64,000 bases of DNA, taken from the NCBI GenBank assembly GCA_021738385.1, contig JAIPCF010000004.1:1-64000 (forward strand). Reading direction: 5' to 3'. This DNA is from Sulfuritalea sp. (lineage in GTDB: Bacteria > Pseudomonadota > Gammaproteobacteria > Burkholderiales > Rhodocyclaceae). The notes beneath the pieces were generated by a model. The model saw only the letters and a program-made list of their open reading frames with translations. It ran no database searches and had not been told where the DNA came from. Below are positions 1-7,735 of this stretch, piece after piece; position 1 is the stretch's first letter; every line of letters starts with the position of its first letter. Made by a program: the position numbers and the translations under genes.

Positions 1-1
1 G

Positions 2-952
2 CTCCCGGCCATTGCTTGGCCGGAGCTCGCGGGTGGCGGGTGGACTCGGCTCAGTTGGGAGGGCAGTTGGTTCGGGCAGCCAGTAACAGGCAGCCTTCGT
101 ACAGAAAGCCCGGACCGGAAGTCCGACAAAGTTGAGCCACTCGAATTCAATCTCGCAAGCGGTGACGAAGTCGAGCTTCGACTCTCCCTGACACACGGCC
201 AGCCTTGGGGTGAAGAACGCCTGTTCGCTGAGCACCTGGCACGTGTTTTCGTTCTCCTGCTTGAGACACGTCTACATGCCCGTACCGAGGCTCTTTCGGC
301 TGCCCTGGCCGAGCGTGCCAGGCTATCGCTGTATTTGCAGCACGACATGCGCAATCTGGCTCAATGGGCGCTTTGGGTCAGCGATGACTTTGCCTCCTGC
401 GAAACCCCCGAGAAAATGCTTGCAGCGGGCCGGCGCTTACGCGACAACGCGCCATTGGCGAAAGATCGCGCCGAAAGGCTGATTGGCGCGCTGGGGAAAA
501 CCCCGGCGGTGGAGCTTCCGGCCAAAACTGATTTGCGCGAGGCTATTTTTCATGCGGCGCGATTGGCCGGAGCCGAAGCGAAAATTGACGGTGAAGCCGT
601 CGCCTGGATAGCCCCTGGTTTGCTGGCAAGGGCGCTGGCCAATCTGTTTGGCAACCTGGCTGCGGCGTGGCGCGACAAAGTCGACGCCAGTCCCAGCTTA
701 TTGCTGCGCACCCGGACGGACTCGAAGCCTGCGATGGCGGAGCTTGAGTTTTTTTGTCCCTGGCCGCCGGATGTCGTTCCGCTCGCGCCGGAAAAGATAT
801 TCGAACCATTTGCCAGCGGTCGTCCACGCGGCCTTGGCCTGGGTCTCTATCAGGCCCGCAAGAGCTTGCGCGAGGCGGGTGGCGATCTTAAGGCCGAGGC
901 TTCGCCGGAAGGTTTGCGCTTTCTATTGAGCCTGCGGGCGCAGGCACCGTAA
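2..952 (+). CDS. sensor histidine kinase, C-terminal part (5' end outside window)
   Basis: The frame is open from the first bases of the window to the stop at 950-952, so this is the last 316 residues of a longer protein. A dimerisation/phosphoacceptor box with the motif HDMRN lies near fragment residue 114. An N-box-like stretch (ANLFGNLAAA) is near 213, and a glycine-rich GLGLGL box followed by a typical C-terminal ATPase helix is near 277-282. The order matches the HATPase_c end of a two-component sensor kinase that autophosphorylates and passes phosphate to a response regulator. The HDxxN spacing resembles PEP-CTERM/exosortase-associated kinases (PrsK), but this is only a resemblance. The usual DxGxG (G1) box is not recognisable: the equivalent stretch reads CPWPPDVVP. 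ATP binding may therefore be altered. The partner regulator is outside the window. A short ORF starting at 335 (TTG) is an internal part of this gene. Confidence 0.8.
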   Translation, partial: LPAIAWPELAGGGWTRLSWEGSWFGQPVTGSLRTESPDRKSDKVEPLEFNLASGDEVELRLSLTHGQPWGEERLFAEHLARVFVLLLETRLHARTEALSAALAERARLSLYLQHDMRNLAQWALWVSDDFASCETPEKMLAAGRRLRDNAPLAKDRAERLIGALGKTPAVELPAKTDLREAIFHAARLAGAEAKIDGEAVAWIAPGLLARALANLFGNLAAAWRDKVDASPSLLLRTRTDSKPAMAELEFFCPWPPDVVPLAPEKIFEPFASGRPRGLGLGLYQARKSLREAGGDLKAEASPEGLRFLLSLRAQAP

Positions 953-1039
953 AACAATCTGACTCCCCATGTGCCTTATTCATTGCTAAAGTACTAGTCG
1001 TCAGTCATGAGTCCGATGCGAATTCAAAGGGAAACTATT

Positions 1040-1741
1040 ATGAGAAACAAAATCAGAGCCCACCAAGCAGGTTTCACCCTGGTGGAAATTGCCATTGTTC
1101 TGGTCATCATCGGCCTGCTGCTGGTCGGGGTCCTGCAAGGCCAGGAAATGATCGAAAACACCAAGACCAAATCCATCGTCAGCGACATGAGGTCGATACA
1201 GGCCGCTTACAACGGTTACATAGATCGCTACAAGACGCCGCCTGGAGATGAAAACCTGGCGACGATGCAAGCCCGTGGCTGGAACACAGTGACGTCTAAC
1301 AATGGAAGCGGCAACGGTGTTCTGCTCATGCCGGTTGCGAACACCTTTACCAATGCTGCGGGTGAGAGCGTGAGTTTCTGGCAAGCCTTGCGCGCCTCCG
1401 GGTTTCTTTCCGGGTCAGCGGCAGCGGTGGGTGCCGCCGCATTGCCGAGGCATTCAGCCAACGGTATGCTTGGCGTTGCCAGCGGAACTGTTTATGGTCT
1501 TTCCGGAGTTTTCGTCTGTGCGTCGGGTCTGGGCACCAAGCAAGCCGCGGCTGTCGATACCATCATCGATGGCCCATTGCCGGCCTCAAATATCGGTAAT
1601 AACGTTGGCAATCTGCGCGCCAACACAGGTGGGGCCAATCCGCTGGCTCCAGCGGCGGCCCTGCCGGGGGGGGCTGCCGGTACTGCCTACAACGAAACTA
1701 CCGTTCTCAACCCCTGGACGGTATGCATGAGGATAGGCTGA
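1040..1741 (+). CDS. type IV prepilin-like protein (class III signal peptide)
   Basis: A 233-residue protein with a leader of 11 residues ending in Gly, then FTLVE and a hydrophobic stretch of about 20 residues. This is the prepilin peptidase site with Glu at +5. The start at 1040 is preferred over an in-frame ATG at 1007, because 1040 has AAGGGA a few bases upstream and gives a normal leader length. After the helix the protein is rich in Gly, Ala and Asn, with a likely disulfide pair near the C-terminus. It resembles pseudopilins/minor pilins of type II secretion or MSHA systems, although it is longer than a typical major pilin. It is separated from the msh genes by a terminator and a hypothetical gene, so it probably forms its own transcript. 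Confidence 0.85.
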   Translation: MRNKIRAHQAGFTLVEIAIVLVIIGLLLVGVLQGQEMIENTKTKSIVSDMRSIQAAYNGYIDRYKTPPGDENLATMQARGWNTVTSNNGSGNGVLLMPVANTFTNAAGESVSFWQALRASGFLSGSAAAVGAAALPRHSANGMLGVASGTVYGLSGVFVCASGLGTKQAAAVDTIIDGPLPASNIGNNVGNLRANTGGANPLAPAAALPGGAAGTAYNETTVLNPWTVCMRIG

Positions 1742-1789
1742 TGCGTACATCGGCGGAGGCTGTAGTGGCCCCCGCCGGCTGATTGTCAG

Positions 1790-1833
1790 AACGGCAGGGG
1801 GTGTGGTTTGCACCGCCTGCCGTTTTGTTTTGG
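1790..1833 (+). terminator. rho-independent terminator after prepilin gene
   Basis: AACGGCAGG at 1790-1798 pairs perfectly with CCTGCCGTT at 1816-1824 and is followed by a T-rich run (TTGTTTT). It lies about 50 bases past the prepilin stop. Confidence 0.75.
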
Positions 1834-1863
1834 TGCTTCGGTCCTCCGCAAGCAGGTATCGTC

Positions 1864-1887
1864 GCCGTATCACCAGCGCCGAGTTTT
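1864..1887 (-). repeat. repeat A, copy 1
   Basis: Reverse orientation of the repeat A core (CCGTATCACCAGCGCCGA), followed by GTTTT. Intergenic, upstream of the hypothetical membrane gene. Confidence 0.8.
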
Positions 1888-1951
1888 GAAGCGGACGCTT
1901 TCATTCAGGAATACTCTGTCAGAATAGACGCATGACGGAGCGCCTTACAAA

Positions 1952-2506
1952 TTGACTGATACCGTTCGTTCTCATCTGTCGAGAAACTCGAAGAAAAAAA
2001 TCTACTCGGCGATGATCATGGCGATCATCCTGGTGCTGACGCTGGGACAGCGGCATGCCGGTTTTCTGGCCTTCGCGCTGATATTGCCGTTTGTGGTTTG
2101 GCTGACCTACAGCGCCTACGTAATCGTCAAGAAGCCCTATGCCCGAACGACGCAGCTCATTTGCATTTTTGTCTGGGTGGTAGCGGTGGAGTTCATCGGC
2201 GGTGCGCATTACATTTGGCACGCCACGGCAAGGCGCGACGCAAATTATGTGGTTATTGCAATCGCAACATTCTCGAAAGTGGCCGGCAATTGCCCGCGTA
2301 CGCTGGATTGGCTTGGCCTGAAGCGAGAGCAGCTGGAAGACAAGCTTGGCGAAAATTACCGCTATACCTGCGTTGGAGGAAAGCCGACCTTCTCATATGT
2401 GGCGACCTACACCGTCTTTGATACTTATGCCTATGACTTTGAGAAGGGTGTCTGGGTTTATCAAAAATGGTCGGAGAAGAAAAGGTTTCTGGACACCGCA
2501 CCGTAA
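1952..2506 (+). CDS. hypothetical membrane protein
   Basis: A 184-residue protein not recognised as a known family. About three hydrophobic segments are visible (roughly residues 18-35, 38-58 and 68-90), followed by a soluble C-terminal domain of about 90 residues. That domain contains two Cys, many aromatics and the end motif VWVYQKWSEKK. The only reasonable start is TTG at 1952, with GGAG about 12 bases upstream; an upstream ATG is in another frame. The gene stands alone between the prepilin terminator and mshE and is bracketed by two oppositely oriented copies of repeat A. Function unknown; the layout suggests a small inner-membrane protein with an exported domain. Confidence 0.6.
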   Translation: MTDTVRSHLSRNSKKKIYSAMIMAIILVLTLGQRHAGFLAFALILPFVVWLTYSAYVIVKKPYARTTQLICIFVWVVAVEFIGGAHYIWHATARRDANYVVIAIATFSKVAGNCPRTLDWLGLKREQLEDKLGENYRYTCVGGKPTFSYVATYTVFDTYAYDFEKGVWVYQKWSEKKRFLDTAP

Positions 2507-2807
2507 GCTGTGAAACAAATGTTGGCTTGATGTTCCATTTCTGGGTGCAGCGTGCTTAAGACGTATGTATCTTCAGCCCGGCTGAAAACTCGGCGATGGT
2601 GATACGGTACCTTGATCGGTGCGAATGCGAGTGAGGCTCGATCTGACGCTCGTGCTAGTAATCGACCGACGCCCGGCAAGGCTCCAGATGCTGGCGTAAG
2701 CCGGGTTCGTGCAACCGATTCCAAAAAACGACTGATGATTGGATGAGTTTCGTGCAAAATCAAAGCTGTGATGGTCCGAAACTCAGGGCCACTTTGGAGA
2801 TTGCCTG
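2507..2807. other. noncoding gap upstream of mshE
   Basis: About 300 bases with no supported gene. It contains repeat A copy 2 at 2585-2609. The promoter of the mshE operon must lie here or further upstream, but no convincing -35/-10 pair was identified. Confidence 0.5.
2585..2609 (+). repeat. repeat A, copy 2
   Basis: AAAACTCGGCGATGG followed by TGATACGGTA; differs from the core at one central base (GAT for GCT). Opposite in orientation to copy 1. Confidence 0.85.
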
Positions 2808-4514
2808 ATGGCACGTCCTGAAAAAATTCGTCTTGGTGACATGCTGGTACAACAGGACCTCATTACCGGGGAGCAACTCAAACTCGCGCTGGATGAACAA
2901 AAACGCTCGGGTCGCAAGCTCGGCCGTGTATTGGTGGAAAGCGGCTACGTCACCGAAGAGGGTATTTCGACCGGACTGGCCCGCCAGTTGGGAGCGGAGT
3001 TTGTCGACCTCAAGACGTTTCGGCTTCAGCTGGATCTGATCAAACTGTTGCCGGAAGCTCAGGCGCGTCGTCATCGCGCGATGGTGTTGAAGGAGCGCGA
3101 CGGAATACTCATCGTCGGCATGGCCGATCCCACTGATCTGACGGCGTTTGATGAACTGGCGCGCATCATGAAGCGCGAAATTGATCTTGCCGTAGTGACT
3201 GAAAGCCAGCTATTGGCCGCGATCGATCGCGTCTATAGTCGCGCGGCCGAGATCAGTGGTTTGGCGAAGGAACTTACGGCCGACATGGGCGATGTATCGA
3301 TCGAATTTGGCAACATTCTTGGGCTCACTGCGGGCGCCGAAGATGCACCGGTCGTCAAACTGCTCAACACGGTGTTTGAAGAAGCGCTGAAAATGCGCGC
3401 GTCAGACATCCATATCGAACCGCAGGAAAAGTCGCTGCTGATCCGATTCCGTATTGACGGCGTGCTGCATGTGCAAACCGAAGCCGATTCGAAAATTTCC
3501 ACGGCCCTGGTGCTGCGTCTGAAGCTGATGTCCGGGCTGGATATTTCGGAAAAGCGCCTGCCGCAGGACGGCCGTTTTAACATCCAGCTACGCAACACCG
3601 CGATCGATATCCGGATTTCGTCGATGCCAACGCAGCATGGCGAATCGGTCGTCATGCGTTTGCTGGCGCAGAACACGGGCTTGCTGCAACTCGAAAAGCT
3701 GTACATGCCGCCGCGCATTCTCGAGCGCTTTCGCAACTCCATTTCGCGACCTTCCGGCATTGTGCTGGTGACCGGCCCGACTGGCTCGGGCAAGACCACC
3801 ACCTTGTATGCGGCGCTCAACGAACTGAACACGCCCGAAAAGAAAATCATCACCGTCGAAGACCCGGTCGAGTACCGCCTGCCCGGGCTCAATCAGGTGC
3901 AGGTGCACGAGAAGATCGATCTCTCATTCAGTCGCGTGCTGCGCACCGCCTTGCGGCAAGACCCGGACATCATCCTGCTGGGCGAAATGCGTGACCAGGA
4001 AACGGCGGAGATCGGCATGCGCGCCGCGATGACCGGCCACCTTGTGCTATCGACCCTGCACACCAACGATGCGCTGTCGACACCGATCCGATTGCTCGAT
4101 ATGGGCGTGCCGCGCTACATGGTCGCGCTGTCGATCCAGATGGTGCTGGCGCAACGCCTGCTTCGCGTCACCTGCCAAAACTGCTCCGCGCCCTACACGC
4201 CAACACCACACGAGCATTTGTGGCTTGAGGCAGAGCTTGGCGATGGAGTTGACGGGGTCGAATACAAGAAAGGTCAGGGCTGCAGTCACTGCGCCAATAC
4301 CGGTTACCAGGGCCGTCAGGCGGTGTATGAAATTCTCGATATGAACAATGCACTGGTCGAAGCGGTAAACCGCGGCGATCCCAACGAGTTCATGCAGATC
4401 GGCCGCGAGCAAATGGCCGGCAACACCCTGCGCCGCGATGCCGTGCGACTGGTCGTCAGCGGGCGCACCACCATCGAGGAAGCGATGCGGATTAGTACTC
4501 AATTGGACGAGTGA
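2808..4514 (+). CDS. mshE: MSHA-type pilus extension ATPase MshE (GspE/PilB family)
   Basis: A 568-residue cytoplasmic hexameric ATPase that powers pilus assembly. Residues 7-60 carry the MshEN pattern (RLGDMLVQQ, then GRKLGRVLVESGYVTEE), which in Vibrio cholerae MshE binds c-di-GMP. The motor domain has Walker A GPTGSGKTT near 322, an Asp box, a Walker B-like ILLGEMRD near 388, and a tetracysteine zinc motif (CQNC and CSHC) near 455-495. Length and order are normal for the family. The start at 2808 follows a TTGGAGA stretch. mshG follows after an inserted GxxExxY gene; in other bacteria mshE and mshG are usually neighbours. c-di-GMP control is inferred from the domain, not shown. Confidence 0.92.
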   Translation: MARPEKIRLGDMLVQQDLITGEQLKLALDEQKRSGRKLGRVLVESGYVTEEGISTGLARQLGAEFVDLKTFRLQLDLIKLLPEAQARRHRAMVLKERDGILIVGMADPTDLTAFDELARIMKREIDLAVVTESQLLAAIDRVYSRAAEISGLAKELTADMGDVSIEFGNILGLTAGAEDAPVVKLLNTVFEEALKMRASDIHIEPQEKSLLIRFRIDGVLHVQTEADSKISTALVLRLKLMSGLDISEKRLPQDGRFNIQLRNTAIDIRISSMPTQHGESVVMRLLAQNTGLLQLEKLYMPPRILERFRNSISRPSGIVLVTGPTGSGKTTTLYAALNELNTPEKKIITVEDPVEYRLPGLNQVQVHEKIDLSFSRVLRTALRQDPDIILLGEMRDQETAEIGMRAAMTGHLVLSTLHTNDALSTPIRLLDMGVPRYMVALSIQMVLAQRLLRVTCQNCSAPYTPTPHEHLWLEAELGDGVDGVEYKKGQGCSHCANTGYQGRQAVYEILDMNNALVEAVNRGDPNEFMQIGREQMAGNTLRRDAVRLVVSGRTTIEEAMRISTQLDE

Positions 4515-4522
4515 ATAGATGA

Positions 4523-4543
4523 TCACCACGGCGACACGGTGAA
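4523..4543 (+). repeat. repeat C left arm of the GxxExxY cassette
   Basis: TCACCACGGCGACACGG at 4523-4539, then TGAA directly before the GxxExxY start codon. The same 17 bases occur inverted at the right end (4927-4954). Confidence 0.85.
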
Positions 4544-4921
4544 ATGCTTGATTGTGCGGATGAGCTTGCGACGAGTGTGCTGGATGCAGCATTTGATGTG
4601 CATCGTGAACTTGGGCCTGGATTGCTGGAATCCGTCTATGAGGCCGCTTTGGTATTTGCGCTGACTGATCGTGGCTTGAGCGCCAGGCGTCAAGTGGATA
4701 TCAACGCCACATACCGTGGGCATGACCTTGGAGTCGCGTTCCGTGCCGATCTTGTTGTCAATTCCTGCCTGTTGCTCGAATTGAAAGTCGTTGAACAATT
4801 GCAACCGATACATATTGCCCAGATAATGACTTACTTGAAGCTGTCGAATATCAGGCGCGGCTATCTGCTCAACTTCAACGTCAAGTTGCTAAAGGAAGGC
4901 ATTAAGCGTGTTTCACTCTGA
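4544..4921 (+). CDS. GxxExxY family protein (PD-(D/E)XK nuclease-like)
   Basis: A full-length 125-residue member of the GxxExxY family. The signature GLLESVY lies near residues 27-33, preceded by the typical FDVHRELGPG. A D-x(n)-ELK pair (FRADLV, then LLLELKVVEQL) around residues 67-83 matches the PD-(D/E)XK nuclease-like fold assigned to this family. The C-terminus (YLLNFNVKLLKEGIKR) is also typical. Biochemical function is not established for the family, as far as I know. The gene is inserted between mshE and mshG and enclosed by inverted copies of repeat C, so it looks like cargo of a small mobile or repeat-associated unit rather than a pilus gene. The ATG at 4544 has GGTGA only one base upstream, an unusually close spacing. 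Confidence 0.85.
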   Translation: MLDCADELATSVLDAAFDVHRELGPGLLESVYEAALVFALTDRGLSARRQVDINATYRGHDLGVAFRADLVVNSCLLLELKVVEQLQPIHIAQIMTYLKLSNIRRGYLLNFNVKLLKEGIKRVSL

Positions 4922-4926
4922 TTTTT

Positions 4927-4954
4927 CGCCGTGTCGCCGTGTCGCCGTGGTGAA
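4927..4954 (-). repeat. repeat C right arm of the GxxExxY cassette
   Basis: Three tandem CGCCGTG units ending in GTGGTGAA. Its reverse complement starts TTCACCACGGCGACACGG, matching the left arm over 17 bases. The terminal GGTGA (4949-4953) lies six bases before the mshG ATG and can act as its ribosome binding site. Confidence 0.85.
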
Positions 4955-4959
4955 ATAAA

Positions 4960-6195
4960 ATGCCCAATTTTGCCTATCGCGGACGCAATAGCGCCGGGGA
5001 GATTGAGCAAGGCGTGCTGGAAGGTGCGACAGCCGGTGCGGTGGCTGATCTACTGTTCGGTCGCGGCGTGACTCCAATGGAGATAAAACCTACAACAGCC
5101 TCCATTGGGGGAACTGAGGGTGGCTCCGGTATAAATTTCAAGCTATTCAAGCAAAAAGTCGAGCACATGGATGTTCTGCTGTTCTCACGGCAGATTTACA
5201 CGTTGTTGCGTGCCGGCGTGCCGATCATGCGCGCGCTGGCCGGCCTGCAGGAATCGAGCACCAATTCGGCGATGAAGGACGTGCTGCAGGATGTGCGCGA
5301 AAGCCTGGATTCCGGTCGCGAGTTGTCACTTTCACTGGCGCGCCATCCCAAGGTATTCACACCCTTTTATCTGTCCATGGTGCGCGTTGGCGAAATGACC
5401 GGACGGTTGGAGGAAGTGTTTCTGCGCATGTTCGATCATCTGGCGTTCGAGCGTTTCATGCAGGACCAGGTCAAGTCGGCGCTGCGCTATCCCTCGTTTG
5501 TCGTCGCTGCCATGGGCATCGCCATCGTCATCGTTAACATTTTCGTAATTCCGGCCTTTGCCAAGGTGTTCAAGGGGTTTGGTGCCGAACTGCCACTGAT
5601 GACGCGCATCCTGATCGGGTTTTCGGATTTCATGCTGAACTGGTGGCATGTCTTGTTGCTTGGAATCGTTGGCGGGATTTTTGCATTCAATACCTGGCGC
5701 AAGACAACCAAGGGTCGCTACACCTGGGATCGCTTCAAGTTGAATATTCCGATCGCCGGAAAGATTGTCCGCAAGGCCACGCTGGCGCGTTTTGCGGCAA
5801 GTTTTGCCTTGGCCTCGCGTAGCGGAGTGCCGATCATTCAGGCCCTGACCAACGTCGCGGAAACGGTCGACAATGCCTACATCTCTGACAAAGTCGAAAA
5901 AATGCGTGACGGCGTAGAGCGCGGCGAAAGCATATTGCGTACCTCAATCGCCGCGGGTGTGTTCACGCCTGTTGTATTGCAGATGATCGCCGTCGGCGAA
6001 GAGTCCGGGGCGCTCGACGACATGATGAAAGAAGTCGCCGACATGTATCAGAGCGAAGTCGAGTATGAGTTGAAGACGCTGGCGCAGCAGATCGAGCCAA
6101 TACTGATTATTTCGCTGGGCATCATGGTTCTGATTCTCGCGCTTGGCATCTTCCTGCCCTTGTGGGATCTGGGCAAAGTGACCATGAAGAAGTGA
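4960..6195 (+). CDS. mshG: MSHA-type pilus inner-membrane platform protein MshG (PilC/GspF family)
   Basis: A 411-residue polytopic inner-membrane protein on which the pilus assembles and to which the MshE ATPase couples. Two GspF domains are visible, each with a cytoplasmic helical bundle followed by membrane segments near residues 176-200, 229-245 and 380-401. The repeat motif appears twice: LLRAGVPIMRAL near residue 84 and SRSGVPIIQALT near 290, together with VGEMTGRL and VGEESGAL. Length is normal. The gene starts right after the repeat C arm that closes the GxxExxY cassette. Its ribosome binding site appears to come from that arm. The next gene begins two bases after the stop, indicating one operon. 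Confidence 0.92.
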   Translation: MPNFAYRGRNSAGEIEQGVLEGATAGAVADLLFGRGVTPMEIKPTTASIGGTEGGSGINFKLFKQKVEHMDVLLFSRQIYTLLRAGVPIMRALAGLQESSTNSAMKDVLQDVRESLDSGRELSLSLARHPKVFTPFYLSMVRVGEMTGRLEEVFLRMFDHLAFERFMQDQVKSALRYPSFVVAAMGIAIVIVNIFVIPAFAKVFKGFGAELPLMTRILIGFSDFMLNWWHVLLLGIVGGIFAFNTWRKTTKGRYTWDRFKLNIPIAGKIVRKATLARFAASFALASRSGVPIIQALTNVAETVDNAYISDKVEKMRDGVERGESILRTSIAAGVFTPVVLQMIAVGEESGALDDMMKEVADMYQSEVEYELKTLAQQIEPILIISLGIMVLILALGIFLPLWDLGKVTMKK

Positions 6196-6196
6196 C

Positions 6197-6643
6197 ATGA
6201 AACATCAGCGCGGCGTCAGCAAGCTTGAGTTCGCTGTCGTGGTGGCTATTCTCGGCATCCTCGCCGCGATGCTGCTGACCCGCTTGAACGCCATTGAAGC
6301 CGATCTGGAGAGAATTGAAGTCGATCTCACCGTGCGTCATATCAGGGCGGGTATTCAAGCCGCCATCGGTGAGCACATCATGCGCGGCGAAGAGTATCGA
6401 ATTGCGGAAATTGCGCAAGCCAGCCCAATCGACTTTCTTGGCGAGCAGCCGCGCCGCTTCAACGAAGGCTTGACGGCGGACGTCGCCGGGCAGTGGGCTT
6501 ACAACCCCAATCGTCGCGAGCTGAGTTACCTGCCGCGCATTCCGTCGGCCTTTGGCGGTGCCGATGAGTTACGCTGGCGCTATGAATCTCAGCTCGACCG
6601 GCTCGGAAAAACTGTCGGCATCCGTCTGGTAAAGCTGAACTAG
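6197..6643 (+). CDS. prepilin-like minor pilin of the MSHA-type system
   Basis: A 148-residue protein with a six-residue leader ending in Gly, then VSKLEF and a hydrophobic helix (AVVVAILGILAAM). Glu at +5 is kept, but +1 is Val rather than Phe. The rest is a small soluble domain with little similarity I can name. Its place directly behind mshG matches the minor pilin genes (mshF/mshB) in Vibrio, but I cannot assign it to one of these. It is probably cleaved by the prepilin peptidase and incorporated at or near the pilus tip or base. Confidence 0.75.
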   Translation: MKHQRGVSKLEFAVVVAILGILAAMLLTRLNAIEADLERIEVDLTVRHIRAGIQAAIGEHIMRGEEYRIAEIAQASPIDFLGEQPRRFNEGLTADVAGQWAYNPNRRELSYLPRIPSAFGGADELRWRYESQLDRLGKTVGIRLVKLN

Positions 6644-6723
6644 GCGCTACTTATGGTGGTAATCGACAGTATGACAATTCTCATCCCTGTTACTTTTTGG
6701 GTATCTTTGCTCGGGATATTTGC

Positions 6724-7242
6724 ATGCCCATGAAAAACAGCCGTGCATTTGGCAACGCGCGCGGTTTTACGTTGATTGAATTGGTGATCGTGATTACCAT
6801 TATCGGCATACTTGCTGCCGTCGCTTTGCCGCGTCTGATCGACGCCCAGCGCGACGCGCGGGTGGCCAAGGCCAATGCGATTTATGGATCGATCCGCTCG
6901 GCGGTGGCGCTGGCCCGGTCACGCTGCGAACTGGATGTCGCCGGAACGGCGCCCAGCGCCACGACTACGAATTGTGCTTCAGTTCCACCCAAGGTGAATA
7001 TGGACGGTTTGATGATAGATATTGTCAATCGACATCCAGCGGCGACAGCAACCGGTATTGAATCCGCGGCGGCGATTGACCTTACTGCAGACGGGCTGAC
7101 AGCAGGCGGCACAGGGAACACCCGCACTTATGATGTGGCCGGCGGCACGATCCCCAACTGTCGAATCACGTACAAGGAAGCAACACTGAGCGGGACAGCA
7201 ATCGTCGCGCCGGTAATTTCAGTGGTAACTTCGGGATGTTAG
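6724..7242 (+). CDS. type IV pilin-like protein
   Basis: A 172-residue prepilin with leader ending NARG, then FTLIELVIVITIIGILAAV, the standard N-terminal pilin helix with Glu at +5. The start at 6724 (ATG, with CGGGA seven bases upstream) is preferred to an upstream TTG at 6697 and gives a leader of normal size; 6730 is also possible. The globular part has several Cys. It lies between the minor pilin and the short major-type pilin, within the MSHA-type locus. Role: pilus subunit, major or minor. Confidence 0.85.
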   Translation: MPMKNSRAFGNARGFTLIELVIVITIIGILAAVALPRLIDAQRDARVAKANAIYGSIRSAVALARSRCELDVAGTAPSATTTNCASVPPKVNMDGLMIDIVNRHPAATATGIESAAAIDLTADGLTAGGTGNTRTYDVAGGTIPNCRITYKEATLSGTAIVAPVISVVTSGC

Positions 7243-7297
7243 CGCTACTCTATTACTAGAGCAGTAGAAGAATTTGGATGTTTGAAAGGAGAATGCT

Positions 7298-7633
7298 ATG
7301 AAACTACAAAAGGGTTTTACCCTCATTGAGCTGGTTGTCGTAATTGTGATTCTGGGAATTCTGGCCGCTACTGCCGTGCCCAAGTTCATCAATATCAGCG
7401 ACGAGGCTAAACAAGCCAAGGCTGACGGAGTCGCAGGGGCAATAGCGAGTGCCGCCGCAATTCGGTATGCTGGATCGCTGATTAACTCGACAACTTATTC
7501 GTATAGCTCCTCATCAGCGTGCGGGTCAACATATTTGGAGTCGGCGCTTCCAACTGGCTGCTCTGCATCGGGAAGCCCCTGTGCTGTTGTTTGCGATGGC
7601 AAGTCAGCTGCAACCTTTACAGTTCCCGGCTGA
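7298..7633 (+). CDS. mshA: MshA-like major pilin candidate
   Basis: A 111-residue prepilin with a very short leader (MKLQKG) followed by [19 protein letters not shown], as in MshA-type pilins. A strong ribosome binding site (AAAGGAGA) precedes the ATG. Four Cys lie in the last 45 residues and could form disulfides, and Ser/Thr-rich stretches ([10 protein letters not shown]) offer glycosylation sites. It is shorter than MshA of Vibrio (about 170 residues). The strong translation signal and the neighbouring PglL-type glycosyltransferase make it the best major pilin candidate, by inference. Confidence 0.75.
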   Translation: MKLQKGFTLIELVVVIVILGILAATAVPKFINISDEAKQAKADGVAGAIASAAAIRYAGSLINSTTYSYSSSSACGSTYLESALPTGCSASGSPCAVVCDGKSAATFTVPG

Positions 7634-7735
7634 TAGAGGGTTTTATTGCTGGCCGCTTCGTTTCAGGCTTTGAGCATGCAGCTGTTGTTCGTATGCAGTC
7701 ACGGATTGTCCGTGCAATAGAAAACTGAGACCAGC

